Assembly (NCBI RefSeq): GCF_024622505.1
Contig: NZ_JANKAS010000007.1
Location: forward strand, 1-64,000
DNA from: Irregularibacter muris
Lineage (GTDB): Bacteria > Bacillota > Clostridia > Eubacteriales > Garciellaceae
DNA length: 64,000 nucleotides
Reading direction: 5' to 3'
Below are positions 26,114-34,712 of this stretch, piece after piece. A program made the translations under genes and the position numbers. Each line of letters opens with the position of its first letter. The stretch's first letter is position 1. The notes under the pieces were generated by a model. The model ran no database searches and was not told where the DNA came from. It saw nothing but the letters and a program-made list of their open reading frames with translations.

Positions 26114-28078
26114 TTGTTGGATATTACAAGTCGTCAAGCCAAGCTCATTGAAATTCTTGCTAGGCAAAAAGAATATTTACCGACTAAATATTATGCCAAT
26201 TATTTAAACGTGTCAGAACGGACGATTTTTAATGATTTATCCAATTTAAAAGGTTTGCTTGATACTCTTAATATTAAAGTAGATAGAAAACGAAATCATG
26301 GTATCAAGCTTTTGGGAGATATTACATCTTCAGAAAGCTTTATTCAGCATATCATTAAGCAAACCAATCTAGAAGATTCTATAAAATATTCTGCTTTAGA
26401 ACGCCAAATATTTATCATAAAATGGCTTTTAATAGAAAATAAAACGATCACTTACCAGTCTTTGTCTTTTGATTTGTATGTTAGTAGTACTTCTATTATT
26501 AAGGATATGGAGCAGATTAAGAACTTTATGGATGAAGATATAAAACTAATATCAGACGTCAAGGGAACACGAGTTGTAGGAACGGAAATAGGAATTCAAA
26601 AATCACTCAAACGTTTCCTTTATTATTTAATAGAACAATCCATGCATAACTACTCTTTGGCTTCCTATGGAAAAATTTTAGAGCCTTTATTTAGCAAAGG
26701 GGTTATAGATAGTGTGCAACACTCCATGCACGAATTAATTTTAGCAGTGGATCGTGGTATTTCTGAGCAATATATGAAGTCACTTTTTATATCTCTATTA
26801 ATCCTTACAGAACGTTCTTACCAAGGAAATCATTTAAATCATTTGCTTAATGTAAATATGAAAGAGACAGAGTACTTAACCAATTATCCCTTAGCAGTTC
26901 AAATCTGTAATAATATTTCTACCGATCTGTCTTTTACATTTACAGAATTAGAATATAAATATGTAAGCAATCAATTATTTGCTCATCGAGTAGAGATGAA
27001 AGTAAACAATAAATATATTGAGAATCTTCTTGCTCCTGATATTAAGCAGATTATTGCTGACGTCACTGAAGCAATGGCCATTGATTTGACTGCCGATAAA
27101 AAACTTTGGGATGCGCTTATATATCATATGTTCCCTTTAATTTATCGATTAAAATCAGATATTATTGTCACTAATCCCTTATTAGAGGAGATAAAAAATG
27201 ATTATGGCATTCTTTTCAAAATCATTTGGTATGTTATGGAGAAGTTTGAGAAAAAATACGGGGTAACCCTAACAGACGATGATATTGCTTTCATTACAAT
27301 CCACTTTCAAGCCGCTATAGAACGCAAAGAACAGATGTCTCAGATTCTAGTTGTATGCCAAACAGGGCTTGTAACATCAGATTTAATTATTAATCGTATT
27401 AAAAAACTATTACCTGCTAATATACAGTTTAAGTTAATTGCAAAGCCCTATTTAAAGAATGAAGATTTAACTAAAGTTGATTTTATTATTTCTTCAGTTC
27501 ATTTGAAAGATATAGAAAGACCGGTTGTTTATGTATCTTCATTCGTAAATGATACAGATTTAATAAATATTTATTCTTGTTATTTAAAACACTCCTCTAC
27601 CTTAAGAAAAAAGGAGGATAATAAACTAAATCTAAATATGATTTCATCTTATTTAAATAGCCGATATGTATTTTTAAATGAAAAGTTGTCAACAAAGGAA
27701 AAGTGTTTAGAAAAAATGATTGATTTATTTGAAAGGGATGGAATTGTGAAAGAATCTTTCAGGGCTTCGGTGTATGAAAGAGAGAGAATAGGAGATACAT
27801 TAGTCCGTAGCTGGGTTGCTGTCCCCCATGCTTTACAGTCAACGGTTAATGAAACTAAGATTGCTATGATGATTCCTCAAAAACCTATCAAATGGGATAA
27901 TGAATCTTATGTCTCCTTAATCATATTATTAGCAGTAGCTGAAGAAGACATTGTAAATATTCGCAAACTCTTAAGCCATATCTATAAAGTTATTTTAAAG
28001 TCGGAGAGTCTAGAAAAAAGCAATTTTGTGCAGTCCATAAAGCAACCTGAAGATTTGATAGCGTTTTTTTCAAAGTAA
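26114..28078 (+). CDS. MtlR/LicR-type PRD transcriptional activator with EIIB and EIIA domains
   Basis: PTS-controlled activator of sigma-A promoters. Order: N-terminal HTH (residues 5-60, YANYLNVSERTIFNDLSNLK), second HTH region, two PRDs (about 175-400), EIIB-Gat-like domain (ILVVCQTGLVTSD, Cys near 415) and C-terminal EIIA (WVAVPHALQS). The TTG at 26114 (or 26117) is used: GGAGGAG at 26101-26107 is 6-9 bases away, while the nearer ATG 26110 opens a different frame of only 13 codons. It lies inside the operon it probably controls, between yjbQ and EIIA. Confidence 0.9.
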   Translation: MLDITSRQAKLIEILARQKEYLPTKYYANYLNVSERTIFNDLSNLKGLLDTLNIKVDRKRNHGIKLLGDITSSESFIQHIIKQTNLEDSIKYSALERQIFIIKWLLIENKTITYQSLSFDLYVSSTSIIKDMEQIKNFMDEDIKLISDVKGTRVVGTEIGIQKSLKRFLYYLIEQSMHNYSLASYGKILEPLFSKGVIDSVQHSMHELILAVDRGISEQYMKSLFISLLILTERSYQGNHLNHLLNVNMKETEYLTNYPLAVQICNNISTDLSFTFTELEYKYVSNQLFAHRVEMKVNNKYIENLLAPDIKQIIADVTEAMAIDLTADKKLWDALIYHMFPLIYRLKSDIIVTNPLLEEIKNDYGILFKIIWYVMEKFEKKYGVTLTDDDIAFITIHFQAAIERKEQMSQILVVCQTGLVTSDLIINRIKKLLPANIQFKLIAKPYLKNEDLTKVDFIISSVHLKDIERPVVYVSSFVNDTDLINIYSCYLKHSSTLRKKEDNKLNLNMISSYLNSRYVFLNEKLSTKEKCLEKMIDLFERDGIVKESFRASVYERERIGDTLVRSWVAVPHALQSTVNETKIAMMIPQKPIKWDNESYVSLIILLAVAEEDIVNIRKLLSHIYKVILKSESLEKSNFVQSIKQPEDLIAFFSK

Positions 28079-28127
28079 AATAAATATCCATTATCATAAA
28101 ACATTTAACAATATTGGAGGAAGCAGC

Positions 28128-28598
28128 ATGTATATAGAAAAAGACTTAGTTTTCTATAATGAACCTTTAGTTAACCAAAACCAAATCCTGGATTTTATGG
28201 CAGATAAATTGGAAAAGAAAAATTATGTGACTAAAGGTTTTAGAGAAGCCGTTAAAAAACGAGAAGAGGAATTTCCCACGGGATTAAAACTCAAAGGCAT
28301 GAATATAGCTATAGTTCATACAGAAGCAATTTTTTCAAAAACAGAAAAACTTGTAGTAATAAAACCTGAACAGTCTGTAACATTTAAAAATATTGAGGAT
28401 CTGAAACCGCTAGAAGTGAATTTAGTTTTTGGTTTAATCTTAAAGGATAGTCAAAAACATTTAGAGGTTTTACAAAGAATTGGTCAGTTACTACAAGATA
28501 ATGAAATTATTCAAGATATTCAAGAAGTAAATTCCCAAAGGGAATTAGTCTCTTTAATGCAACAATATTTTAATGAAAAGGAGGATAATAGCCTATGA
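28128..28598 (+). CDS. PTS system galactitol-type EIIA component
   Basis: PTS_EIIA_2 domain of 156 aa, phosphorylated His in MNIAIVHTEA. In most EIIA proteins this motif is IPH; here it is IVH, a conservative change. GGAGGAAG precedes the ATG. The 3' end overlaps EIIB by 4 bases. It passes phosphate to the downstream EIIB for polyol or ketose uptake. Confidence 0.9.
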   Translation: MYIEKDLVFYNEPLVNQNQILDFMADKLEKKNYVTKGFREAVKKREEEFPTGLKLKGMNIAIVHTEAIFSKTEKLVVIKPEQSVTFKNIEDLKPLEVNLVFGLILKDSQKHLEVLQRIGQLLQDNEIIQDIQEVNSQRELVSLMQQYFNEKEDNSL

Positions 28599-28879
28599 AA
28601 AAGCAGATTATAGTTGCTTGCGGAGCTGGATTAGCTACTTCCACTATGATTGTAGAAAAGATCAATGAGACCTTGGAGGGTACAGGAATTAATTATTCCA
28701 TTAGTCAGTCACAGATTTATGAATTAAATTCCTATGATGGAAAGGCAGATTTATTTGTTACCTCAATGAAGCTTGATGAAAAAAAATACAAGACGCCAAT
28801 TGTAGTCGGAACACCTTTTTTAGTTGGGATTAATGAAGAAGAAACAAAAGAAAAAATCATTCAGATACTTTTAAAATAA
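28595..28879 (+). CDS. PTS system galactitol-type EIIB component
   Basis: Small 94-aa phosphocarrier with the phosphorylated Cys in IIVACGAGLATSTMI, the galactitol/lactose-type EIIB loop. It overlaps EIIA (ATGA) and precedes EIIC by 12 bp. Confidence 0.92.
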   Translation: MKKQIIVACGAGLATSTMIVEKINETLEGTGINYSISQSQIYELNSYDGKADLFVTSMKLDEKKYKTPIVVGTPFLVGINEEETKEKIIQILLK

Positions 28880-28891
28880 GGAGGAATCATT

Positions 28892-30232
28892 ATGGTCATT
28901 ATTGATTATTTTTTATCTTTAGGATCCACTGTTTTTGTACCCCTTGTATTAATTTTAATTGGTATCATTCTAGGCCAAGGAATATTGAGAGCCGTTAGAA
29001 GTGGCATTACTGTAGGAATTGGATTTATTGGATTAAACTTAGCAATTTCTCTAATTTCTAATACTTTGGAACCAGCAGTTAATCAAATTGTAGAACGTTT
29101 TTCCTTTAATTTAACAGTATTAGATATCGGTTCAGGAGCTGCTGCGGGAGTAGCTTTCTCTACGGTTATTGGTGCACTTATCATTCCGGCAGTGTTCATA
29201 CTAAATGTCATTTTGTTATTAGTTGGTTTTACTAAAACGATGAACATTGATATTTTCAACTATTCCCATTATGCTTTTACAGGTGCTGTAGTTCATCTAA
29301 TGACTGGCAGTATTCCCTTAGGTATTGCTGCTAGTTTAATTCAAGCCACCTGGTCCCTTTTATCAGCGGATTATTCTGCAAAGCAAGTACAAGAAGCAGT
29401 TGGTGTTGAGGGGATTTCTATTCCCCAAGGATATGCCTCAAGTACTGTTCCACTTTTCACTATTTTGGATAAAATTTACGATCGTATTCCCCTTTTACGA
29501 GATTCAAAATTAGACTTGTCTTATCTACAGGGACGCATTGGAATGTTTGGAGACCCTACCATCATTGGAGCGGCTTTAGGAGCAATATTAGCCTTGTTAG
29601 CAGGTTATAACTTTGCTGAGGGCACAAACTTAGTCATGGGAGTAGTTGCCATTATGATCTTGTTCCCACGGATGGTAAAAATCATTGTAGAAGGATTACT
29701 TCCTATCTCAAATTCAGCAAAGAGCTTCTTTAATAAACATTTTCAAGGAAAGGAAGTTTACATTGGTTTAGACTCTGCATTAACTTTGGGACTACCAACA
29801 ACTCAAATTGTGGGAACGATGTTGATTCCTATTACTTTAATTTTAGCTGTAATCTTGCCCGGTAACAAAGTATTGCCCTTAGGGGATTTAGCATTTGCTG
29901 CTTTCTTTACCTGTATGGCTACCATCATTCATAAGGGGAATATTTTAAAGACAATTTTAAGTGGTATTATTAATATGGTTGGTATTCTTTATATTGCAAG
30001 CTGGTTTGCCCCATATTTCAGTGAACTTGCTGCTAAGAGCGGTGCAGTTAGTATTCAAAGTCAAACAACAGCCCTTTGGAATGGTAATGTATTTGATTTT
30101 ATTATTGCCAAGCTGGGTGGTATGGGAGCCATTGGGATTGGTATTTTAATCATTGGTACAATTCCTCTTGGTCTTTATGTTAAAAAAGTATCCTCTGAAA
30201 AAGAAAAAATTTATAAAGAGAAAGTGAATTAA
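28892..30232 (+). CDS. PTS system galactitol-type EIIC permease
   Basis: EIIC of the Gat family, 446 aa with about ten hydrophobic segments. The opening FLSLGSTVFVPLVLILIGI and the conserved GLNLAI, FGDPTIIGAALG and LPGNKVLPLGDLA regions fit family members for galactitol or arabitol. AGGAGG precedes the ATG. The neighbours (aldolase, TIM, epimerase) imply that the imported compound becomes a ketose phosphate; the exact sugar is not known. Confidence 0.92.
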   Translation: MVIIDYFLSLGSTVFVPLVLILIGIILGQGILRAVRSGITVGIGFIGLNLAISLISNTLEPAVNQIVERFSFNLTVLDIGSGAAAGVAFSTVIGALIIPAVFILNVILLLVGFTKTMNIDIFNYSHYAFTGAVVHLMTGSIPLGIAASLIQATWSLLSADYSAKQVQEAVGVEGISIPQGYASSTVPLFTILDKIYDRIPLLRDSKLDLSYLQGRIGMFGDPTIIGAALGAILALLAGYNFAEGTNLVMGVVAIMILFPRMVKIIVEGLLPISNSAKSFFNKHFQGKEVYIGLDSALTLGLPTTQIVGTMLIPITLILAVILPGNKVLPLGDLAFAAFFTCMATIIHKGNILKTILSGIINMVGILYIASWFAPYFSELAAKSGAVSIQSQTTALWNGNVFDFIIAKLGGMGAIGIGILIIGTIPLGLYVKKVSSEKEKIYKEKVN

Positions 30233-30236
30233 GCTA

Positions 30237-30878
30237 GTGATTGTATCCCCTTCTATTTTGAGTGCTGACTTTTTAAACTTAGAAAGAGATATTAAGCTTT
30301 TAGAAAAAAATGGGGCGGACTTTATCCATATTGATATCATGGATGGGGTATTTGTTGCTAATTCTACCTGGGGACCATCCACTGTAACTGCTATTCGGCA
30401 GATTACCACCTTACCCTTGGATGTTCATCTTATGATTAATCAACCAGAAAGATTAATAGAGCATTATTTAGCAACAAAGGCAGATATTATTACTATTCAT
30501 CCAGAAAGCACTGTATTTTTACGAAAAAGTTTATTGAAGATAAAAAAATATGGGGCTAAGGTGGGAGTCGCTTTAAAATTAGAAACACCAGTTGAGATGA
30601 TAAAATATTGTTTAGATTTAGTTGATATTGTTCTTTTACTGACGTGTGATGAAGGTTTTGGAGGGCAAAATTTTCAACTTCTTTCTCTAAGAAAGATTTC
30701 CCAAATAGCTAAATGGCGACAAGAACACAACCTAACCTTTAAAATTGAAGTAGATGGAGGAATTGGACCTGAAACTGGGAAGTTATGCAAAGAAGCAGGA
30801 GCAGATATTTTAGTAGCTGGCTCGTATGTTTTTGGAAAGGATATAAAAACCGCTATTGAAGTATTAAAAAAAGTATAA
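30237..30878 (+). CDS. Ribulose-phosphate 3-epimerase family protein
   Basis: TIM-barrel epimerase, 213 aa. Family motifs: SPSILSADFLNLERDI, DFIHIDIMDGVFV, LDVHLMI, the catalytic Asp in EVDGGIGPETG and VAGSYVFG. In a dedicated operon it could epimerise ribulose-5-P or a hexulose-6-P, as AlsE does with allulose-6-P. GTG start at 30237, four bases after the EIIC stop, with no strong ribosome site, so translation is probably coupled. A terminator follows. Confidence 0.87.
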   Translation: MIVSPSILSADFLNLERDIKLLEKNGADFIHIDIMDGVFVANSTWGPSTVTAIRQITTLPLDVHLMINQPERLIEHYLATKADIITIHPESTVFLRKSLLKIKKYGAKVGVALKLETPVEMIKYCLDLVDIVLLLTCDEGFGGQNFQLLSLRKISQIAKWRQEHNLTFKIEVDGGIGPETGKLCKEAGADILVAGSYVFGKDIKTAIEVLKKV

Positions 30879-30885
30879 ATTCTTT

Positions 30886-30925
30886 GAACAGGATATCGAC
30901 TAATCTCGATATCCTGTTTCTTTAT
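30886..30925 (+). terminator. Terminator ending module II
   Basis: A 13-bp perfect stem (30887-30899 with 30906-30918) with a 6-base loop is followed by TTTC-TTTAT. It lies 8 bases after the epimerase stop. Confidence 0.87.
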
Positions 30926-30937
30926 CAAGAGAAGAAA

Positions 30938-31405
30938 ATGTTGCATAGTGAGTTAAACAAGAGACCTCCTGATAGAATGTATTTAAGCTTTGAAATTATA
31001 AAAGATTATACTACAGAACAGACTCCAAAGATGACATTGGACCAGCAGGAAAAGAGTGAATTCTATAAACAGATAGATATGGATAAAAAAATACATATCG
31101 ATGAAAAAAGTATCTATTTTGACTCCATAATATTTACCCCTTATAATGCTTTAGCATTTATAGCAATTGACGATCACGAATGGTTTAATAATAGTTCTTA
31201 TGAAATTATGGTAAGCACAGGGATGAAGAGCATAGGACCCGATGTAATTCATAGTTATAATGAAGAATTAGATGTAGAAAATGTCTTGCTGACGATGGAC
31301 AGAAATGACTTTAAAGACAGCAAATACTTAAAATTTGAGATAATAGATAAATCAGGAACGGAGCAGAAGACAGATTTTGGAATTGAGATTAAGATTCCAG
31401 AATAA
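30938..31405 (+). pseudogene. Likely 5'-truncated gene remnant (C-terminal fragment)
   Basis: An open frame of about 155 codons begins directly after the module II terminator. It has no ribosome site at ATG 30938 and no promoter. The translated segment contains KKIHIDEKSIYFDSIIF followed by beta-rich sequence; it loosely resembles the C-terminal Ig-like part of DUF4179/anti-sigma-type surface proteins. The N-terminal portions of such proteins are missing. I therefore read it as the tail of a larger gene cut off by rearrangement. A small intact protein of unknown function is the alternative. Confidence 0.45.
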
Positions 31406-31509
31406 GATTTTTTAATTTCATAAAAAAGCAATGATTGCAGGTCAGGAAATAATTGATGTAAAATCAAAAGACTAAATAAAAATGACTAACCTTAAATAAA
31501 ATATAACCC

Positions 31510-31544
31510 AGCAGCCTAAGGGAATAAACCTTAGGCTGCTTTTA
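31510..31544 (+). terminator. Terminator between the remnant and the convergent PTS gene
   Basis: A 12-bp stem (31510-31521 with 31529-31540, AGCAGCCTAAGG / CCTTAGGCTGCT) with a 7-base loop is followed by TTTAAT. Confidence 0.85.
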
Positions 31545-31687
31545 ATGATATTTTTGAACAATATTCTATAGCAGATGAATATAATATATCCGCATCCGCA
31601 TGCAAAAGATAACTTTTACCTAAAAGAGTATCATAAGGTAAAATTTGTCTTTTTTAGGAGCATCTTTTGTGCTATTTATGTATTGGC

Positions 31688-33622
31688 CTATGCATATTTC
31701 ACTTCACTGTTTTTATCCATTGAACTTATCTTGGGTTTTCTAGTTATGGATTTTTTAAAAAATATTACAATAGCTGCAGTTACACATGAACCAATGAGCA
31801 TAGCGAACAATGCCATTATAGGCTTATTCATCGCTCCCAATAGGGCAACAATTGGACCGCCATGGGCTACACTATCTGTAATGCCCCATAAAAATCCTAA
31901 TATACAAGCTACGGCACTACCAATCATATTTGCAGGAATAACAGCTAATGGATCACTGGCAGCGAAGGGAATAGCTCCTTCTGATATTCCTACTAGGCCC
32001 ATTGCCAAAGCCGCTTTGCCATTTGCAATTTCCTCTTTATCAAAATATTTTTTTCCAACAAAAGTTGCGATAGCCATACCCAATGGTGCTACAGGAATAG
32101 CAACAGCTTGTGCTCCCATAAATTGAGTTTGTCCTGTACCAATTAAGCCAACGCTAAACATAAATACAACCTTTCCAAAGGGACCTCCCATATCAAAACC
32201 TTGCATAAGTCCCATCACAAGACCAATTAAAATAAAACTTCCAGAAGATAAAGATTGTAACATTGCATTTAATGAATCCATTAATGAAGAGATAGGAGCA
32301 CCAATTCCATATATAAATATAATTCCAATTGCGACTGAGCCGATAATAGGGATAATCATAATAGGAACCAATGCTTGTACAGCTTTTGGATAGTTAAGAG
32401 ATTTCATCCATTTGACTAGATATCCAACGATTAATCCTGCTACTATGGCACCGATAAAACCAGTTCCAGCTTCAGCACCATAAAAAGAACCATTATTTGC
32501 AATCCAACCACCGACCATTCCAGGTGCTAGGGCAGCCCTATCCCCAATAGCATATGCAATATAACCAGCTAGAATAGGGATCATTAAGGTAAATGCAGTT
32601 ACACCAATTTGGCTTATTTTATCCCAAAAACTACCTGCAGGAATCTGTAAACCACCAGGTGTAGGTTCACCACCTAAAGTAAGGGAAAGAGCAATGAGTA
32701 AACCACCTGTTACCACAAAGGGGATCATAAAAGATACGCCATTCATTAAATATTTATATAAACCAACAGATTGTTTTGGGGCATTTTTTTCAGTTGTGTT
32801 GGACAGATTTTTAGTTTTTGGTAAGTAAATGGGTATATGTGCATTCATCACTTTTTGAATAAGCTCTTTTGGCTTGTCAATAGCCTCTTTAGTTCCGGTA
32901 AAGATTACTTTCTTACCATGGAAACGCTCTAAATCTACCTCTTTATCACATGCAATAATAATGGCTTCTGCCTTATCAATTTCCTCTTGAGTAGGAGCAT
33001 TTTCAACCCCTATTGAACCATTGGTTTCAACCTTAATGTCCACGCCTAATTCATTTGCAGCATTTTGCAACGACTTAGCTGCAAGATAGGTGTGGGCTAC
33101 ACCCACAGGACATCCCGTAATTCCAATGAAAAATCTGCCACTACTGTTCAGCATGGAATCCTTTGTGGGTTCATTACTTTGCATTAACAGTTGGAAAATC
33201 TCTTCATTACTCTGGGCATTCAATAGCTTTTCTCTAAAAGATTTATCTAATACCTTTGAAGCAATATCTGATAATGCCTTAATATGTAAATCGTTTGTAT
33301 TTTCAGGCGTGGCAATAAGGAAAAAAATCTTAGAAAGTTTGTGATCCGTGGCCCCAAAGTCCACTCCTTTTTTACTAATGCCAACAACTATAGAAGCTTG
33401 CTTTACTGTCTTAGATTTAGCATGGGGGATAGCAATTCCCTCTTCTAATGCTGTGGGTATTTGGGCTTCTCTCTTAAAAACATCTTGGATAAATTCTTCT
33501 TTGTTTGTGATTCTACCCTCAGCAACTAAAAATTCTGAGAGTTCTCTTATGATATCCTTCTTTGTAGTCGTTTTCAATGAAGTAGTGATTAAGCTCTTTG
33601 AGAAAATACCATCTTTTAACAT
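31688..33622 (-). CDS. PTS fructose-family EIIABC fusion permease
   Basis: A 644-aa fusion in the order EIIA (residues 1-150, His in IAIPHAKSK), EIIB (about 165-265, Cys in ITGCPVGVAHTYLA), and EIIC (about 285-630, with PILAGYIAYAIGDRAALAPG, QGFDMGGPFGK and GISEGAIPFAASD). GAGGTGA lies 6 bases before the ATG. It faces a GntR/UTRA regulator across a 182-bp region, like the mngR-mngA arrangement for mannosylglycerate, but no mannosidase gene is nearby. Fructose or another ketose or mannoside is possible. Confidence 0.93.
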   Translation of the reverse strand: MLKDGIFSKSLITTSLKTTTKKDIIRELSEFLVAEGRITNKEEFIQDVFKREAQIPTALEEGIAIPHAKSKTVKQASIVVGISKKGVDFGATDHKLSKIFFLIATPENTNDLHIKALSDIASKVLDKSFREKLLNAQSNEEIFQLLMQSNEPTKDSMLNSSGRFFIGITGCPVGVAHTYLAAKSLQNAANELGVDIKVETNGSIGVENAPTQEEIDKAEAIIIACDKEVDLERFHGKKVIFTGTKEAIDKPKELIQKVMNAHIPIYLPKTKNLSNTTEKNAPKQSVGLYKYLMNGVSFMIPFVVTGGLLIALSLTLGGEPTPGGLQIPAGSFWDKISQIGVTAFTLMIPILAGYIAYAIGDRAALAPGMVGGWIANNGSFYGAEAGTGFIGAIVAGLIVGYLVKWMKSLNYPKAVQALVPIMIIPIIGSVAIGIIFIYGIGAPISSLMDSLNAMLQSLSSGSFILIGLVMGLMQGFDMGGPFGKVVFMFSVGLIGTGQTQFMGAQAVAIPVAPLGMAIATFVGKKYFDKEEIANGKAALAMGLVGISEGAIPFAASDPLAVIPANMIGSAVACILGFLWGITDSVAHGGPIVALLGAMNKPIMALFAMLIGSCVTAAIVIFFKKSITRKPKISSMDKNSEVKYA

Positions 33623-33682
33623 GTAATCACCTCACTATTAATTTTATATGTAAAGAATAACATAGAATAAATAAAATGTAAA

Positions 33683-33694
33683 TACAAATTTGTA
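33683..33694. promoter_or_regulatory. 12-bp palindrome, candidate GntR operator
   Basis: TACAAATTTGTA lies between the divergent EIIABC and GntR genes, 60 bp before the PTS start and 24 bp upstream of the regulator -35. Operators of UTRA-type GntR proteins are often TGTA/TACA-containing palindromes, so this is the best candidate. Confidence 0.45.
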
Positions 33695-33717
33695 ATGTTA
33701 AATTTATAATGTTCTGT

Positions 33718-33746
33718 TTGTAAAAGGGATATTTTATTGATATAAT
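33718..33746 (+). promoter_or_regulatory. Sigma-A promoter of the GntR regulator
   Basis: TTGTAA (33718-33723) and TATAAT (33741-33746) with an exact 17-bp spacer. Confidence 0.6.
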
Positions 33747-33804
33747 AAATTGGTTATGATGGATAAATAATCATAAATTCAGTAGGGATTTGGAGGGTCC
33801 AGTT

Positions 33805-34491
33805 TTGAAATACATAAATGTCTATAAAGATATAAAAGGAAAAATTTTAAAAGGAATCTATCCGCCAGGGGCTACTTTGGAAGGCGAGGAAATTTTTTGT
33901 GAAATGTATGGTTTAAGTAGAACTACCATCAGAAAAGCTATAGCCAAATTAAAGCAGGATGGGTATGTACATTCAAGACAAGGTTCAGGGATTTTTGTCA
34001 ATCCGCCGGAATTTTATGAAGAAAAGAGTTTAACAACCATATCAGAGAGAATAGATAAGACTGAAAATATAGAAACCACTGTTTTGGATTTTAAGACCAT
34101 TGAAGCTGATGAAGAGCTTTCTGAAATATTTAACTTAAGTATTGGAAGCAAGCTGTTTTATTATACCAGAGTGAGAAAAATAGTTGATTCCCATAATGTA
34201 CTTGAAAAAACCTATATGCCTTATTATTTATTTAAGGATTTCAATAAAGATATTATAAAAAAATCAGTATCTAAATATATTGAAAAGGATTGTCATTACA
34301 CCATTAGCCATGATATTAAAAATATTAAGGCAATTAATGTGGATAAAGAATTAGCTCAATTGCTAAATATGGAAGAGGGATCTGCCACTTTACAAATTCA
34401 GCATAAGGTTTATCTTAACAAATCCATATTGGCACAATACACTTTGGAGATACAAACAAAAAATAATATTCGTTTTGTTGCTGTAAGATAA
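33805..34491 (+). CDS. GntR-family regulator with UTRA domain
   Basis: Winged HTH of the GntR type (residues 5-70: KGIYPPGATLEGEEIFCEMYGLSRTTIRKAIAKLKQDGYV, given in two parts by the fold) followed by an effector-binding UTRA domain (about 90-225). UTRA regulators sense sugar phosphates or related ligands. TTG 33805 is chosen because GGAGG at 33792-33796 is spaced 8 bases from it; the open frame begins at TTG 33790. It is divergent from the EIIABC gene and probably represses it. Confidence 0.88.
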   Translation: MKYINVYKDIKGKILKGIYPPGATLEGEEIFCEMYGLSRTTIRKAIAKLKQDGYVHSRQGSGIFVNPPEFYEEKSLTTISERIDKTENIETTVLDFKTIEADEELSEIFNLSIGSKLFYYTRVRKIVDSHNVLEKTYMPYYLFKDFNKDIIKKSVSKYIEKDCHYTISHDIKNIKAINVDKELAQLLNMEEGSATLQIQHKVYLNKSILAQYTLEIQTKNNIRFVAVR

Positions 34492-34712
34492 ATGTATAAG
34501 CAATGGTGTAAAGTACAAATTTAATTTTTACGGTTAGATTGTCAGAGGAGTGTTATAGCAGCTATGAAATTATAGAAAATGTGGAGAACTACTTTTGCAT
34601 CTAATGGACAATTATATTACTCCATACAAACAAACTATAGTATATTAATTTATATAGTCTTCATCTTAGGGTTGATGCTTAGTGATTATTGAATAATCAA
34701 GGAGGAAGAACT

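Noticed and set aside
26110-26151. ATG at 26110 as the start of the MtlR-type activator
   Set aside because: It is in another frame and stops after 13 codons; TTG 26114/26117 fits the ribosome site and the protein family.
31575-32126. Plus-strand frame of 183 codons opposite the EIIABC 3' end
   Set aside because: Mostly antisense to the well-supported PTS permease; its apparent Ala/Pro-rich sequence is a shadow of membrane-segment codons.
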